Origin: Qipengyuania sp. HL-TH1
Lineage (GTDB): Bacteria; Pseudomonadota; Alphaproteobacteria; Sphingomonadales; Sphingomonadaceae
DNA: 64,000 bases
Reading direction: 5' to 3'
Assembly (NCBI RefSeq): GCF_036365825.1
Contig: NZ_CP142675.1
Location: forward strand, 620,001 to 684,000
The first letter of the stretch is position 1. Each line of letters begins with the position of its first letter. A model generated the notes under the pieces. That model had not been told where the DNA came from. It made no database searches and saw only the letters and a program-made list of their open reading frames with translations. A program made the position numbers and the translations under genes. Below are positions 8,435 through 18,201 of the stretch, piece by piece.

Positions 8435-8576
8435 CGTGCTCGGCCTTGGGGCTGCGCGCGCGCATTTCGGTGAAGCTCTGCATGTACAGCGCCTCGAAAT
8501 GCCGTTCGCGCGCGAGATCGCGCAGCGTGTCCCGCTTCGGCTTGCGGTGGCCCAGAAAGAGAAGCTTGTTCAACAT
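8421..8576 (-). CDS. Small basic hypothetical protein
   Basis: A 51-residue reading frame, MLNKLLFLGHRKPKRD..., rich in Arg and Lys and predicted helical. It has strongly GC-biased third codon positions and TAGGAA upstream of the ATG. No family is recognised. It overlaps the 3' end of the opposing small membrane protein gene by 14 bases. Codon bias and a ribosome-binding site argue for a real gene, but without homologs this stays tentative. Confidence 0.45.
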   Translation of the reverse strand: MLNKLLFLGHRKPKRDTLRDLARERHFEALYMQSFTEMRARSPKAEHAIPG

Positions 8577-8625
8577 GGCGTGTTCCTACCCTTAAAGCGG
8601 GTATACGCCGGTCGGACGGTACGTG

Positions 8626-8664
8626 ATTGTAAGAAGTCGCCTTTGTGCGGCGTGTTCTTACAAT
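8626..8664. repeat. Long inverted repeat after cpaF
   Basis: Perfect 10-bp outer arms ATTGTAAGAA/TTCTTACAAT enclose an inner 4-bp stem CGCC/GGCG. It lies 37 bases past the cpaF stop and about 50 bases upstream of the small gene at 8421-8576. It could be a terminator for cpaF or an operator for the small gene. There is no clear T-run. Confidence 0.45.
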
Positions 8665-8701
8665 TCCGCGGGTTTAGATCGCCTGCACCAGAGGGCGCGC
8701 G

Positions 8702-10225
8702 TCAGAGACACGCTTCCAGATACGCCTGGTCGAAGCCGAACTGGCGCGCCTTTTCGAGCGTGTAGGGACGCAGGCCCGACGAGCGGTATTCGCCCATGAT
8801 CTTGCCGTCTTCGCCCTCGTCCAGATATTCGAACTTGAACAGTTCCTGCGTCACGATCACGTCGCCTTCCATCCCGATCACTTCGGTGATGTTGGTCGTC
8901 CGGCGCGAACCGTCGCGCAGGCGCTTGACCTGGACGATGATATCGACGCTTTCCGCGATCTGGCGGCTGATGGCTTCCTTGGGGATCTTGATGTCGCCCA
9001 TCAGGATCATGTTTTCCATACGGCCAAGGCATTCGCGCGGGCTATTGGCGTGAAGCGTACACATCGAACCATCATGGCCCGTATTCATCGCGGCGAGCAG
9101 GTCGAAACATTCCGCGCCGCGAATTTCGCCCAGGATGATGCGGTCGGGACGCATACGCAGCGCGTTCTTGACGAGGTCGCCGATGGTGATCGCACCCTGT
9201 CCTTCGAGGTTGGGCGGGCGGGTTTCGAGCGGCAGCCAGTGTGGCTGCTGCAGACGCAATTCGGCCGCATCCTCGATCGTCAGCACGCGCTCGCCCGGGT
9301 CGATCATTTTCGACAGGGCGTTGAGCATGGTCGTCTTACCCGAACCGGTACCGCCCGAAATGACCACGTTCATCCGGCAGGCGCCGGCGATCTTGAGCGC
9401 GGTACACATCTTGTCGCTCATCGAACCGAAGTCCTTGAGCATGTCGAGCGTGATCGGCTTTTCGGAGAATTTACGAATCGAGATCGCGGTCCCGCGCAGC
9501 GACAGCGGCGGGACGATGACGTTGACACGGCTGCCGTCCTTGAGACGGGCGTCGGCCAGCGGCGTGGTCTGGTCGACGCGGCGGCCGACCTGATTGACGA
9601 TGCGCTGGGCGATCTGGAAGAGGTGCGTCTCGTCGCGGAATTTGATCGGCGCGATGATCAGCTTGCCCTTTTTTTCGATATAGGTCTGGTCGGGGCCGTT
9701 GACCATGATGTCCGAGACGTCGGGATCGTTGAGCAATTCCTCGAGCGGACCGAAGCCGAGCAATTCGTCGACGAGGACCTTTTCGAGCGCGAATTGCTCG
9801 CGGCGGTTCAGCGTGACCTTCAGTTCGGCCAGCACTTCCATGATGATCGGACGGAATTCTTCCGACAGCTCATCCTTGGACAATGTGGCCGCGGCTTCGG
9901 GATCGACGCGTTCGAGCAGGCGCGGCAGCACCTGTTCCTTGATCTTGTGGACGCTGGCTTCGAACCCGCCGACTTCGCTCTGGCCCGAATGTGTGGAATT
10001 CATCCGCTCTTCGAGCCGCGACATCGCGTCGCCGGTGCTGTTGGACCCGGCGGAAGGTACGTCGTTTTCAGGCAGCGGGGGGAACTGGTCTCCGCCATCG
10101 TCCCGGTCGGGCTTTGATGGCGAAGGGGTGGGCGAGCCGCCCCGCATGGGTTTGGCCACACCAAATTGCGGACGGGCACCGGCGCCCATACCTGCCGGCC
10201 CGTTTTTCCGTCCGAATGCGCTCAT
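8702..10225 (-). CDS. cpaF: CpaF/TadA family secretion ATPase
   Basis: A 507-residue type II/IV secretion ATPase of the Tad/Flp pilus class. Residues 1-90 are low-complexity and probably disordered. An N-terminal domain follows, then the Walker A motif GGTGSGKTT at 291-299, Walker B near RIILGEIRG (363-370), and the histidine box GHDGSMCTLHAN at 383-394. It would power assembly of a thin pilus at the inner membrane. The other tad/cpa genes are absent: the neighbours are glmS and tiny unknown genes. So it is either a displaced member of a distant pilus cluster or an orphan paralogue. Confidence 0.92.
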   Translation of the reverse strand: MSAFGRKNGPAGMGAGARPQFGVAKPMRGGSPTPSPSKPDRDDGGDQFPPLPENDVPSAGSNSTGDAMSRLEERMNSTHSGQSEVGGFEASVHKIKEQVLPRLLERVDPEAAATLSKDELSEEFRPIIMEVLAELKVTLNRREQFALEKVLVDELLGFGPLEELLNDPDVSDIMVNGPDQTYIEKKGKLIIAPIKFRDETHLFQIAQRIVNQVGRRVDQTTPLADARLKDGSRVNVIVPPLSLRGTAISIRKFSEKPITLDMLKDFGSMSDKMCTALKIAGACRMNVVISGGTGSGKTTMLNALSKMIDPGERVLTIEDAAELRLQQPHWLPLETRPPNLEGQGAITIGDLVKNALRMRPDRIILGEIRGAECFDLLAAMNTGHDGSMCTLHANSPRECLGRMENMILMGDIKIPKEAISRQIAESVDIIVQVKRLRDGSRRTTNITEVIGMEGDVIVTQELFKFEYLDEGEDGKIMGEYRSSGLRPYTLEKARQFGFDQAYLEACL

Positions 10226-10485
10226 TCCGGTAACCCCCGAAGAAACTCTTGATTCGCCCAGCGGAACCTTGCGCTTATGCGCCCAAGTCCGCCTCTAGAA
10301 GCGTGGTGAATAATTTGGAAACCTTGATTATTCCCTAATAGGGGGTGACGCGTAAGCACGTCCCGCGCGCGCGGCGATCCACGATGTTGAAGGCGAGCCG
10401 CGCGCACCCATTCTGCCGGACCGATTGATTGCCCGTCAGGAACCGCTAAGTCTCGCGCCACACAGCCAATCGGAGAATACGGCGC

Positions 10486-12309
10486 ATGTGCGGAATTATC
10501 GGTATTGTCGGGGCAGAACCCGTGGCGGAACGGCTGGTCGATGGCCTGCGCCGGATGGAATACCGCGGCTATGACAGCGCCGGGATCTGCACGCTCGACC
10601 AGGGCGAACTGATCCGTCGGCGCGCCGAGGGCAAGCTCAACAATCTGGTGGTCGAACTGGCGGACAATCCCGCCCCCGGCGACACCGGAATCGCGCATAC
10701 GCGCTGGGCCACGCACGGCGCGCCGACCGCGCAGAATGCGCATCCGCATGCGACCGGGCAGGTGGCGCTGGTGCACAATGGGATCATCGAGAATTATAAG
10801 GAGCTGCGTGCCGAACTGCGTGCCGATGGCCGCACGCTCGAAAGCGATACCGATAGCGAAGTGGTCGCGCATCTGGTGTCGCGGCTGGTCGAAACGGGCA
10901 GCAGTCCGCAGGAAGCCGTCGCCACGGTGTTGCCGCGCCTGCGCGGGGCCTTTGCGCTGGCGATCGCCTTCCGCGACCATCCCGATCTGCTGATCGGCGC
11001 CCGCCGCGGCTCGCCGCTGGTCGTCGGCTATGGCGATGGCGAGACCTATATCGGGTCGGACGCGCTGGCGCTGGCCCCGCTGACGCAACAGATCAGCTAT
11101 CTCGAAGAAGGCGACTGGGTGGTCGTGTCGCGCGATGGCGCCGCTATCTATGACGCGGAGAACCAGGCGGTCGAGCGCGAGGTGCGCAGTTCGGGTGCCT
11201 CGGCCGCGGCGGTCGAGAAGGGCAATTACCGCCACTTCATGCAGAAGGAGATTTTCGAGCAGCCGACCGTGGTCGCGCAGACGCTCGGCTCCTACCTGCG
11301 CCAGTCGGACAATTCGGTCGCATTGCCGCAGTTCGATTTCGACATTTCCAGCGTCAGGCGCATCACCATCGTTGCCTGCGGCACGTCCTTCTATGCCGGC
11401 ATGGTGGCAAAATACTGGTTCGAACGCTTCGCCCGCGTGCCGGTCGATATCGATGTGGCATCGGAGTTTCGCTATCGCGAGCCGGTGCTGGAGGAAGGCG
11501 GACTGGCACTGTTCATTTCGCAGAGCGGCGAAACCGCCGATACGCTCGCCGCGCTGCGTCATTGCAAGCAAAACGGCCAGACGATCGGCGTGATCGTCAA
11601 CGTGCCGACCAGCTCGATGGCGCGCGAGGCGGACCTGCTGCTGCCGACGCATGCCGGGCCCGAGATCGGCGTCGCCTCGACCAAGGCCTTCAGCTGCCAG
11701 CTTGCCGTACTCGCTGCGCTGGCCGCGCATATGGCGGTGAAGAAGGGGCTGATGAGCCGCGCCGAGGAGCAGGAGGTGGTCGCGCATCTGCTCGAAGCGC
11801 CTGCCGCGCTCAACGCCGCGCTCGACCATGATGACGATATCGCCAGCATGGCGCATCTGATCGCCCCGGCGCGCGACGTTCTTTATATGGGCCGGGGGCC
11901 TGATTATGCGCTCGCGCTCGAAGGGGCGCTGAAGCTGAAGGAGATCAGCTATATCCACGCCGAGGGCTATGCCAGCGGGGAAATGAAGCATGGCCCCATT
12001 GCGCTGATCGACGACGATGTTCCGGTGATCGTGCTCGCGCCTTCAGGTCCGCTGTTCGAAAAGACCGTGTCGAATATGGAAGAGGTGCGTGCGCGTGGCG
12101 GACAGATCGTGCTGATCTCCGATGCCGAGGGTTTGGAAGCTGCCGGCGAGGGCTGTCTCGCGACGATCGAGATGCCGCGCGTCCATCCGCTGATCGCACC
12201 TTTGGTTTACGCGATACCGGTGCAATTGCTCGCTTATCACGTGGCTTGCGTCAAAGGCACCGATGTCGATCAGCCGCGAAATCTGGCGAAATCTGTTACT
12301 GTGGAGTAA
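10486..12309 (+). CDS. glmS: Glutamine-fructose-6-phosphate aminotransferase (isomerizing)
   Basis: A 607-residue enzyme of full family length. The nucleophile Cys2 follows the initiator Met (MCGIIGIVG), the glutaminase domain contains HTRWATHG and HNGIIENY, and two SIS domains follow (CGTSFYAG, SQSGETADT), ending in KSVTVE. It makes glucosamine-6-phosphate for peptidoglycan and lipid A. GGAG stands upstream of the ATG. The 260-base region before it, shared with the divergent cpaF, contains no gene. Confidence 0.97.
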   Translation: MCGIIGIVGAEPVAERLVDGLRRMEYRGYDSAGICTLDQGELIRRRAEGKLNNLVVELADNPAPGDTGIAHTRWATHGAPTAQNAHPHATGQVALVHNGIIENYKELRAELRADGRTLESDTDSEVVAHLVSRLVETGSSPQEAVATVLPRLRGAFALAIAFRDHPDLLIGARRGSPLVVGYGDGETYIGSDALALAPLTQQISYLEEGDWVVVSRDGAAIYDAENQAVEREVRSSGASAAAVEKGNYRHFMQKEIFEQPTVVAQTLGSYLRQSDNSVALPQFDFDISSVRRITIVACGTSFYAGMVAKYWFERFARVPVDIDVASEFRYREPVLEEGGLALFISQSGETADTLAALRHCKQNGQTIGVIVNVPTSSMAREADLLLPTHAGPEIGVASTKAFSCQLAVLAALAAHMAVKKGLMSRAEEQEVVAHLLEAPAALNAALDHDDDIASMAHLIAPARDVLYMGRGPDYALALEGALKLKEISYIHAEGYASGEMKHGPIALIDDDVPVIVLAPSGPLFEKTVSNMEEVRARGGQIVLISDAEGLEAAGEGCLATIEMPRVHPLIAPLVYAIPVQLLAYHVACVKGTDVDQPRNLAKSVTVE

Positions 12310-12317
12310 CTTAGGGC

Positions 12318-12334
12318 CGGTTTGACCGTTTTTT
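12318..12334 (+). terminator. Weak intrinsic terminator after glmS
   Basis: A short hairpin CGGT-TTG-ACCG followed directly by six T residues, nine bases after the glmS stop. The stem is only four base pairs, so it would be weak. It is the only T-run in the glmS-GGDEF gap. Confidence 0.35.
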
Positions 12335-12398
12335 CCTGCCTCAACTGTTTGGTCCGTCTTTTACCAGAGGATAAGGTTTTGCGGTTAATCGTCCCCGG

Positions 12399-14765
12399 GT
12401 GAGCGAGCCGGTAAACCCCCAACAAACCAGTGCACCTGCGCTGTCGACTCGGCAGGTCATCGGGCTTGAAGCGCCCGAGGGCTCCGATTGGGGCGTGGTT
12501 CACGGCCAGCAATATGCCTTGCTGCAGGAACGGGTGAAGGTCCGTATCGGCCTGCATCTGACAAGCTTCCTGCTCGTTGCGGTGACGCTCTATGGTTCGC
12601 TTCCGACAGTCGTGCTCGGGTTGTGGGGGCTTGCGCTGCTTGTTGCGGTGGGCTTCGCCTCCCGCTCCGACCTCGGGCTGGGCGATGCCGACAATCGCTT
12701 TATCGAACTCGCAGAGATGAAATCCCATGCGATGGCCACGGGCACCAAGGGTGCGGTGTGGTCGGCGGGCATGCTTGCCTGCGCCTGGCTTGCGGATCCG
12801 GCATCGGTCGTGCTCGTCTGGGCCGTCGTTGCCATGCTTGTCGTGGCGAGCAGCGCGAGCCGCTTCGGCGCGCCGCTCAGCTCGATTGCCTTTACGCTGG
12901 CCGCCGGAGCAGGCGGGTTCGCAGCCAGCCTGATCACCGCCCAGTACGGACTTGCCGTCGTCGTGCTCATGACCACGCTGCTGGCGATCTTCGGCGTTAT
13001 CGAAAGCGCCCGTATCCGCGTGGCTGCGCGGCTCGCCGAATCGGCGATGCAGGAGAAGAGCGAAGTCGTCTCCATGCTGCTGCGCGAATTCGAGGAAGGC
13101 CAGGCCGATTGGTTGTGGCAGATCGATCCGCGTCGCCGCCTCAAATCGGTCTCGCCGCGTTTCGCCTTTTCGCTGGGCAAGCAGCCCAGCGAGATCGAGG
13201 GGGAATCCTTCCTCCAGCTGATTTCGGGCGACGGCTGGAAAACCGGCCGCTTCCCGCCGAGCCTGCACGAGCTGGCCGATAAGCTGAAGCGAAAGAAGAA
13301 TTTCTCCAACCTCGTGGTCAGGGTCTCGATCGACGGCCAGGACCGCTGGTGGGAGCTGTCGGGCACACCGATCGTCGACGAAATGGGAACCTATCAGGGG
13401 TTCCGCGGGGTCGGCTCCGATGTCACCGAGCAGCGCGAATCCTCGGAGAAGATCGAATATCTTGCGCGCTACGACACGCTGACCCAGCTGCCCAACCGCC
13501 GCATGCTCAACGAGGCGCTGGGCGAGGCGCTCAAATATGCTGCCGAATGGCGCTCGCGCTGTGCGTTTCTCATGATCGACCTCGACCGGTTCAAGGCAAT
13601 CAACGATTCGCTTGGACACCTGGTCGGCGACCGGATGCTTGGCGAAGTCGCCGCGCGGCTGAAAAGCCTGGTCGTCGAAGGCGAGGTCGTAGGCCGCCTG
13701 GGCGGCGACGAATTCGCAGTGGTCATCCGCGACATTGCCAACCGCGAACGCATGGACACGCTGGCGCGTGACATCATCCAGCGGCTTTCCGAACCCTATC
13801 ACATCGAAAACCAGGTGCTCTATGTCGGTGCCAGCGTCGGTTCGGCGCTGGGTCCGCGCGACGGGCGCACGGTCGAGGAATTGCTCCGCAACGCCGATCT
13901 CGCGCTGTATCGTGCGAAGGGCGAAGGCGGCGGCATGCACCGCGAATACGAACCCTCGCTCCACGCCAATGCCGAAGAGAAACGCCAGCTCGAACATTCG
14001 CTGCGCAATGCGCTCGAACGCGACGAGATGCTGCTGCACTACCAGCCGGTGGTGGACGCCACGACCGAAGAGATCGTCAGCTTCGAAGCGCTGATCCGCT
14101 GGGACAGCGCCGATCACGGCTTCGTCAGCCCGGGCAAGTTCATCCCGCTGGCGGAAGATACCCGCCTGATCGTGCCGATCGGCACCTGGGTGATGCAAGA
14201 GGCCTGCCGCGAGGCAGCCGACAACTGGCCGACCAACATCAAGGTCAACGTCAATGTCTCGCCCGAACAGCTGCTCGAAACCGATTTCTCCGCCACGGTC
14301 GTGCGCGCGCTGTCGGATAGCGGGCTCGATCCCAAGCGGCTCGAGATCGAGGTGACCGAAAGCATTTTCCTGCGCGATGCCAGCGTGGCGCGTAACGCGC
14401 TCGAAGAGTGCATGGCACTGGGATGCTCGGTCGCGCTCGACGATTTCGGGACCGGCTATTCCTCGCTCGGCTACCTGCGCAAGCTCAAGTTCTCGACCAT
14501 CAAGGTCGATCGCACCTTTGTGCAGGGTGCCGCGCAGCAGAGCCCCGAATCGATCGCGATCATCCGCGCTGTCGTCGCCATGGCCGACAGCCTCGGCATG
14601 ACCACGACCGCCGAAGGCGTCGAGAACGAGGAAGAAGCGGAGATGATCCGCAGCATGGGCTGCACCAAGATCCAGGGCTTCCACTTCGGTCGCCCGATGC
14701 CGCGCGACGACGTTGCGGGCGTCTTTACCCGCCGGGCAGCGGAGCAGCGGCTCAAAAGCGCCTGA
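12399..14765 (+). CDS. Membrane GGDEF-EAL cyclic-di-GMP signalling protein
   Basis: A 788-residue protein starting at GTG 12399. It has several N-terminal membrane helices (about residues 50-205), a PAS-like sensor (about 225-345), a diguanylate cyclase domain with intact GRLGGDEFAVV, and a phosphodiesterase domain with EALIRW, NVNVSPEQL, DDFGTGYSS, KVDRTFV and AEGVE. All EAL metal and catalytic motifs look intact. No RxxD inhibitory site is visible five residues before GGDEF. It probably adjusts c-di-GMP levels, and so motility or biofilm, in response to a membrane or PAS signal. Net activity cannot be predicted. Confidence 0.93.
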   Translation: MSEPVNPQQTSAPALSTRQVIGLEAPEGSDWGVVHGQQYALLQERVKVRIGLHLTSFLLVAVTLYGSLPTVVLGLWGLALLVAVGFASRSDLGLGDADNRFIELAEMKSHAMATGTKGAVWSAGMLACAWLADPASVVLVWAVVAMLVVASSASRFGAPLSSIAFTLAAGAGGFAASLITAQYGLAVVVLMTTLLAIFGVIESARIRVAARLAESAMQEKSEVVSMLLREFEEGQADWLWQIDPRRRLKSVSPRFAFSLGKQPSEIEGESFLQLISGDGWKTGRFPPSLHELADKLKRKKNFSNLVVRVSIDGQDRWWELSGTPIVDEMGTYQGFRGVGSDVTEQRESSEKIEYLARYDTLTQLPNRRMLNEALGEALKYAAEWRSRCAFLMIDLDRFKAINDSLGHLVGDRMLGEVAARLKSLVVEGEVVGRLGGDEFAVVIRDIANRERMDTLARDIIQRLSEPYHIENQVLYVGASVGSALGPRDGRTVEELLRNADLALYRAKGEGGGMHREYEPSLHANAEEKRQLEHSLRNALERDEMLLHYQPVVDATTEEIVSFEALIRWDSADHGFVSPGKFIPLAEDTRLIVPIGTWVMQEACREAADNWPTNIKVNVNVSPEQLLETDFSATVVRALSDSGLDPKRLEIEVTESIFLRDASVARNALEECMALGCSVALDDFGTGYSSLGYLRKLKFSTIKVDRTFVQGAAQQSPESIAIIRAVVAMADSLGMTTTAEGVENEEEAEMIRSMGCTKIQGFHFGRPMPRDDVAGVFTRRAAEQRLKSA

Positions 14766-15443
14766 TCAGGCTTCGGCCAGCGCTTTCAGGGCATTTTCGA
14801 ACAGCGCCAGGCCGTCGGTCCCGCCATGCGCCGGATCGACCGCGCGTTCGGGGTGCGGCATCATGCCGAGCACATTGCCCGCGGCATTGAGCACTCCGGC
14901 GATGTCGCGGCGCGAACCGTTGCAATTCTCGACATAGCGGAACGCCACGCGGCCTTCGCCCTCGATCCGGTCGAGCGTATCTTCGTCGGCGAAGTAATTG
15001 CCGTCGTGATGCGCGACCGGGATATGGATCGTCTGGCCCTGGTCGTAGCCGCCGGTGAACAGTGATTGGTTGTTCTCGACCGTCAGCGGGACGGTGCGGC
15101 AGATGAAGTTCTGGCTGGCATTGCGCATCAGCGCACCGGGCAGGAGGCCGGCTTCGGTGAGCACCTGGAAGCCGTTGCACACGCCCAGCACGGGCACGCC
15201 GCGTTCGGCCTGCTGCTTGACGCCGCGCATGACCGGGCTGTTCGCCGCCATCGCGCCCGACCGCAGGTAATCGCCATAGGAGAAGCCGCCGGGCAGGGCG
15301 ATGAAATCGAGCCGCTCGGGCAGTTCGGCATCGGCATGCCAGACCCGCAGCGGGGCAGTGCCCGTAACCCGCTCGATTGCCACCGCCATGTCGCGGTCGC
15401 AATTGGAACCGGGGAAGGTGATGACGGCGGCGCGGAAAGCCAT
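14766..15443 (-). CDS. purQ: Phosphoribosylformylglycinamidine synthase subunit I (glutaminase)
   Basis: A 225-residue class I glutamine amidotransferase. Cys89 in [11 protein letters not shown] is the nucleophile, and His197 and Glu199 in MMPHPER complete the triad. FPGSNCDRD and [11 protein letters not shown] are typical of PurQ. It supplies ammonia to PurL in purine synthesis. The ATG at 15443 overlaps the purS stop by one base (TGATG), so translation is coupled. A longer in-frame extension upstream runs through purS out of frame and is not coding. Confidence 0.96.
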   Translation of the reverse strand: MAFRAAVITFPGSNCDRDMAVAIERVTGTAPLRVWHADAELPERLDFIALPGGFSYGDYLRSGAMAANSPVMRGVKQQAERGVPVLGVCNGFQVLTEAGLLPGALMRNASQNFICRTVPLTVENNQSLFTGGYDQGQTIHIPVAHHDGNYFADEDTLDRIEGEGRVAFRYVENCNGSRRDIAGVLNAAGNVLGMMPHPERAVDPAHGGTDGLALFENALKALAEA

Positions 15444-15676
15444 CAGCCGACCTTCTCGATGCGGTAGTTTTCGATCACCGTATTGGCGAGCAGCTTCTCG
15501 CACATATCGGTCAGCGCCGCGTCGCTCGTGCCATCGGCCACTTCGAGTTCGATCAGCCGGCCCACGCGAACATCGGCAACCCCGTCGAAACCAAGCCCTT
15601 CGAGGGCATGGTGGACGGCGCGGCCCTGCGGATCGAGGACGCCGGGCTTGAGCGAAACATGGACGCGGATCTTCAT
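15443..15676 (-). CDS. purS: Phosphoribosylformylglycinamidine synthase subunit PurS
   Basis: A 77-residue protein, [18 protein letters not shown]..., with the fold and length of PurS. PurS bridges PurQ and PurL in the fourth step of purine synthesis. It sits directly upstream of purQ with a one-base overlap. The usual upstream partner purC is 2.6 kb away and separated by a TonB receptor on the other strand. Confidence 0.95.
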   Translation of the reverse strand: MKIRVHVSLKPGVLDPQGRAVHHALEGLGFDGVADVRVGRLIELEVADGTSDAALTDMCEKLLANTVIENYRIEKVG

Positions 15677-15942
15677 CGAGCAGGCCTTTCGTGTTGGCGC
15701 GCCTATGGCGCAGCACCCGCGTGCATTCAAGCCCGCGCGCATGCACAGCGGGGAAGGTTGCAAGGGTGGCATATGCGCGACGGATTGTAGCGCGATTGCA
15801 ACATTTGCAATCAATCTGTCGCAACCCTGAGCGTCGCGCGCCAATTTACCGCGCAACCTGCTATCGGATGCGCACGGCGATCGTGCCGCTTCCCTCCAAA
15901 TGCCCGCCCCCCATGTGCGCGCTCAAGCAGGAATTCCCCTAC

Positions 15943-18201
15943 ATGACCATTCGATCCACCGCTGCCCGTTTTCTCGGCGCCAGCACGCTCGCCTTCGCGG
16001 CGTTCGCTGCGCAACCCGCCCTCGCGCAGGATGTCGACGCCGACAGCTCCGGCACCGCAGAAGCCGGCGCGGGCCAGCTCAACACGATTATCGTGACCGC
16101 CAACCGGCGCGAGGAAAACCTGCAGGATGTCGCGGTTTCGGCAGCGACGCTCGATGCCAGCACCGTGCGCACGATCTTCGATGCGGGCGCTGAAATCACC
16201 GCGCTGGCCGCGCGCGTGCCGGGTCTGTTCATCGAAAGCTCGAACGGCCGCGCCGCACCGCGCTTCTACATCCGCGGGCTCGGCAATACCGATTTCGATC
16301 TCGCCGCATCGCAGCCGGTCTCGGTGGTGATGGACGATGTCGTGATGGAAAACGTCACGCTCAAGTCCTTCCCGATCTTCGACGTTGAGCGCATCGAAGT
16401 GCTGCGCGGGCCGCAGGGCACGCTGTTCGGCCGCAATACGCCCGCCGGCATCGTCAAGATCGACACGGTCAAGCCCGGTGACGAATTCGCGGTTGACGGT
16501 TCGGTCAGCTACGGCAGCTTCAACAGCATCTCGGCCGATGGCGGCGTGACGCTGCCGCTCGCACCCGGGGTGGTGTCGCTGCGCCTTTCGGGCCTGTGGC
16601 AGCAGCGCGACAATTGGGTCGACAACGGCTTCACCGGTGAAGAGGACGCCTATGGCGCCTACAGCGAAGTCGCCGGCCGTGCGCAGCTGCTGATCACCCC
16701 CGGCGATCGCCTCTCGATCCTCGGCAGCTACTCGATCCGCGACCTCGACGGCCAGTCGACGCTGTTCCGCGCCAATATCCTCGGCCCGGGCGACAACGAG
16801 CTGAACGACAATTACGACCGCGACACCGTGTTCTACGACGCCGGCGGGCGTAACGAAGCCGCCTACAAGGCCGAGATCGCGAGTGCCAAGGTCGATTACG
16901 AAGCCGATTTCGCGACCTTCACTAGCATCACCAGCTGGGCCAACAGCGAAGGCCGCAGCCGCGGCGATATCGACGGTGGATGGATCGTTCGCGATGAAAA
17001 TGGCGATGTGATCGAGACCGGTCCCGGTTTCATCCCGTTTGAATCGGATACGCAGGATTCGATCGATCTCGAGCAGTTCACGCAGGAAGTCCGCATCGCC
17101 TCGAATTCGAACGGCCCGGTGCAATGGCAGGTCGGCGGCTTCTACTTCGACAGCGATTTCGACGTCACCACCATCGGCTTCCCGTTCCCGCCGCCGGTCA
17201 CCGTCAACCACACCAATGAAAGCTGGGCGGTATTCGGCCAGGTGACGGGTGAAATCACCCCTGCGCTCAAGCTGACCGGCGGCCTGCGCTATACCGAGGA
17301 CGAGAAGCAGTTCGCGGTGACGCAGACCTCCTTCATCTCGGGTCCGGATGCGCAGGAGCGCAGCGTCAAGGACGAGCGGATCAGCTGGGACCTTGCCGCA
17401 TTCTACGATGTCGGCACCGACGCCAGCGTCTATGCCCGCGTAGCGAGCGGTTTCCGCGCGCCGACCATCCAGGGCCGCGACGTCGCCTTCGGTTCGGCAC
17501 CGTCGATCGCGACCTCGGAAAAGATCATGAGCTACGAGGCCGGGTTCAAGTCCGAATTCGCGGGCCGCAGCGTGCGTCTGAACGGCGCGGTCTATTACTA
17601 CACGATCGACGATCCGCAGTTCACTGCGGTGGGCGGCGCGGGCAACCTCGTGCAGCTGGTCAATGCCGAGGAAGGCCGCGGCTACGGTTTCGAACTCGAC
17701 AGCGCCTTCCAGATCACGCCCGACTTCCTCGTCACTGCAGGCGTCAGCTGGAACAAGACCGAGATCCAGGACGACACGCTGGCTGTGGGCATCTGTGCGC
17801 AGTGCACCGTGACCGACCCGACCGTGGTCCTGTCGGGCAACACGCGCGCGCTGGTGGACGGCAACCCGTTCCCCAATGCGCCCGAATGGATCGCCGACAT
17901 CACCGCGCGCTACGGCGTTCCGGTGGGCAATGCGGGTGAGATCTTCGCCTTCACCGACTGGGCCTACCAGGGCAAGACCAACCTGTTCATCTACGAAAGC
18001 GCCGAATTCAACACCAACAACCAGATCGAAGGCGGGCTGCGCGTCGGCTATGCCAAGCTCGACGGCACGTTCGAAGTCGCCGCTTTCGTGCGCAACATCC
18101 TCGATGCCGACAATGTGAAGGGCGGCATCGACTTCAACAACAACACCGCCTTCGTCAACGATCCGCGCGTGTTCGGTATCTCGGCCCGCGTCAGCTACTA
18201 A
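15943..18201 (+). CDS. TonB-dependent receptor
   Basis: A 752-residue outer-membrane receptor. The signal peptide covers residues 1-25 (ending PALAQD), followed by a TonB-box-like segment [12 protein letters not shown], the plug with [22 protein letters not shown], a 22-strand barrel and a terminal aromatic-rich strand (SARVSY). Start chosen at ATG 15943 because it gives the signal peptide and has AGGA upstream; earlier in-frame Met codons are in the leader. The ligand is unknown, though [14 protein letters not shown] is common in siderophore or complex-carbohydrate receptors of sphingomonads. It interrupts the purC-purS-purQ cluster. A strong hairpin follows the stop. Confidence 0.93.
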   Translation: MTIRSTAARFLGASTLAFAAFAAQPALAQDVDADSSGTAEAGAGQLNTIIVTANRREENLQDVAVSAATLDASTVRTIFDAGAEITALAARVPGLFIESSNGRAAPRFYIRGLGNTDFDLAASQPVSVVMDDVVMENVTLKSFPIFDVERIEVLRGPQGTLFGRNTPAGIVKIDTVKPGDEFAVDGSVSYGSFNSISADGGVTLPLAPGVVSLRLSGLWQQRDNWVDNGFTGEEDAYGAYSEVAGRAQLLITPGDRLSILGSYSIRDLDGQSTLFRANILGPGDNELNDNYDRDTVFYDAGGRNEAAYKAEIASAKVDYEADFATFTSITSWANSEGRSRGDIDGGWIVRDENGDVIETGPGFIPFESDTQDSIDLEQFTQEVRIASNSNGPVQWQVGGFYFDSDFDVTTIGFPFPPPVTVNHTNESWAVFGQVTGEITPALKLTGGLRYTEDEKQFAVTQTSFISGPDAQERSVKDERISWDLAAFYDVGTDASVYARVASGFRAPTIQGRDVAFGSAPSIATSEKIMSYEAGFKSEFAGRSVRLNGAVYYYTIDDPQFTAVGGAGNLVQLVNAEEGRGYGFELDSAFQITPDFLVTAGVSWNKTEIQDDTLAVGICAQCTVTDPTVVLSGNTRALVDGNPFPNAPEWIADITARYGVPVGNAGEIFAFTDWAYQGKTNLFIYESAEFNTNNQIEGGLRVGYAKLDGTFEVAAFVRNILDADNVKGGIDFNNNTAFVNDPRVFGISARVSY

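Noticed and set aside
7249..8595. 448-residue plus-strand frame opposite the EamA transporter
   Set aside because: Gln/Arg/Asp-rich shadow with no domain, and the transporter has clear membrane helices.
10226..10485. glmS ribozyme before glmS
   Set aside because: That ribozyme is found mostly in Gram-positive bacteria, and the 260-base leader lacks its characteristic core helices.
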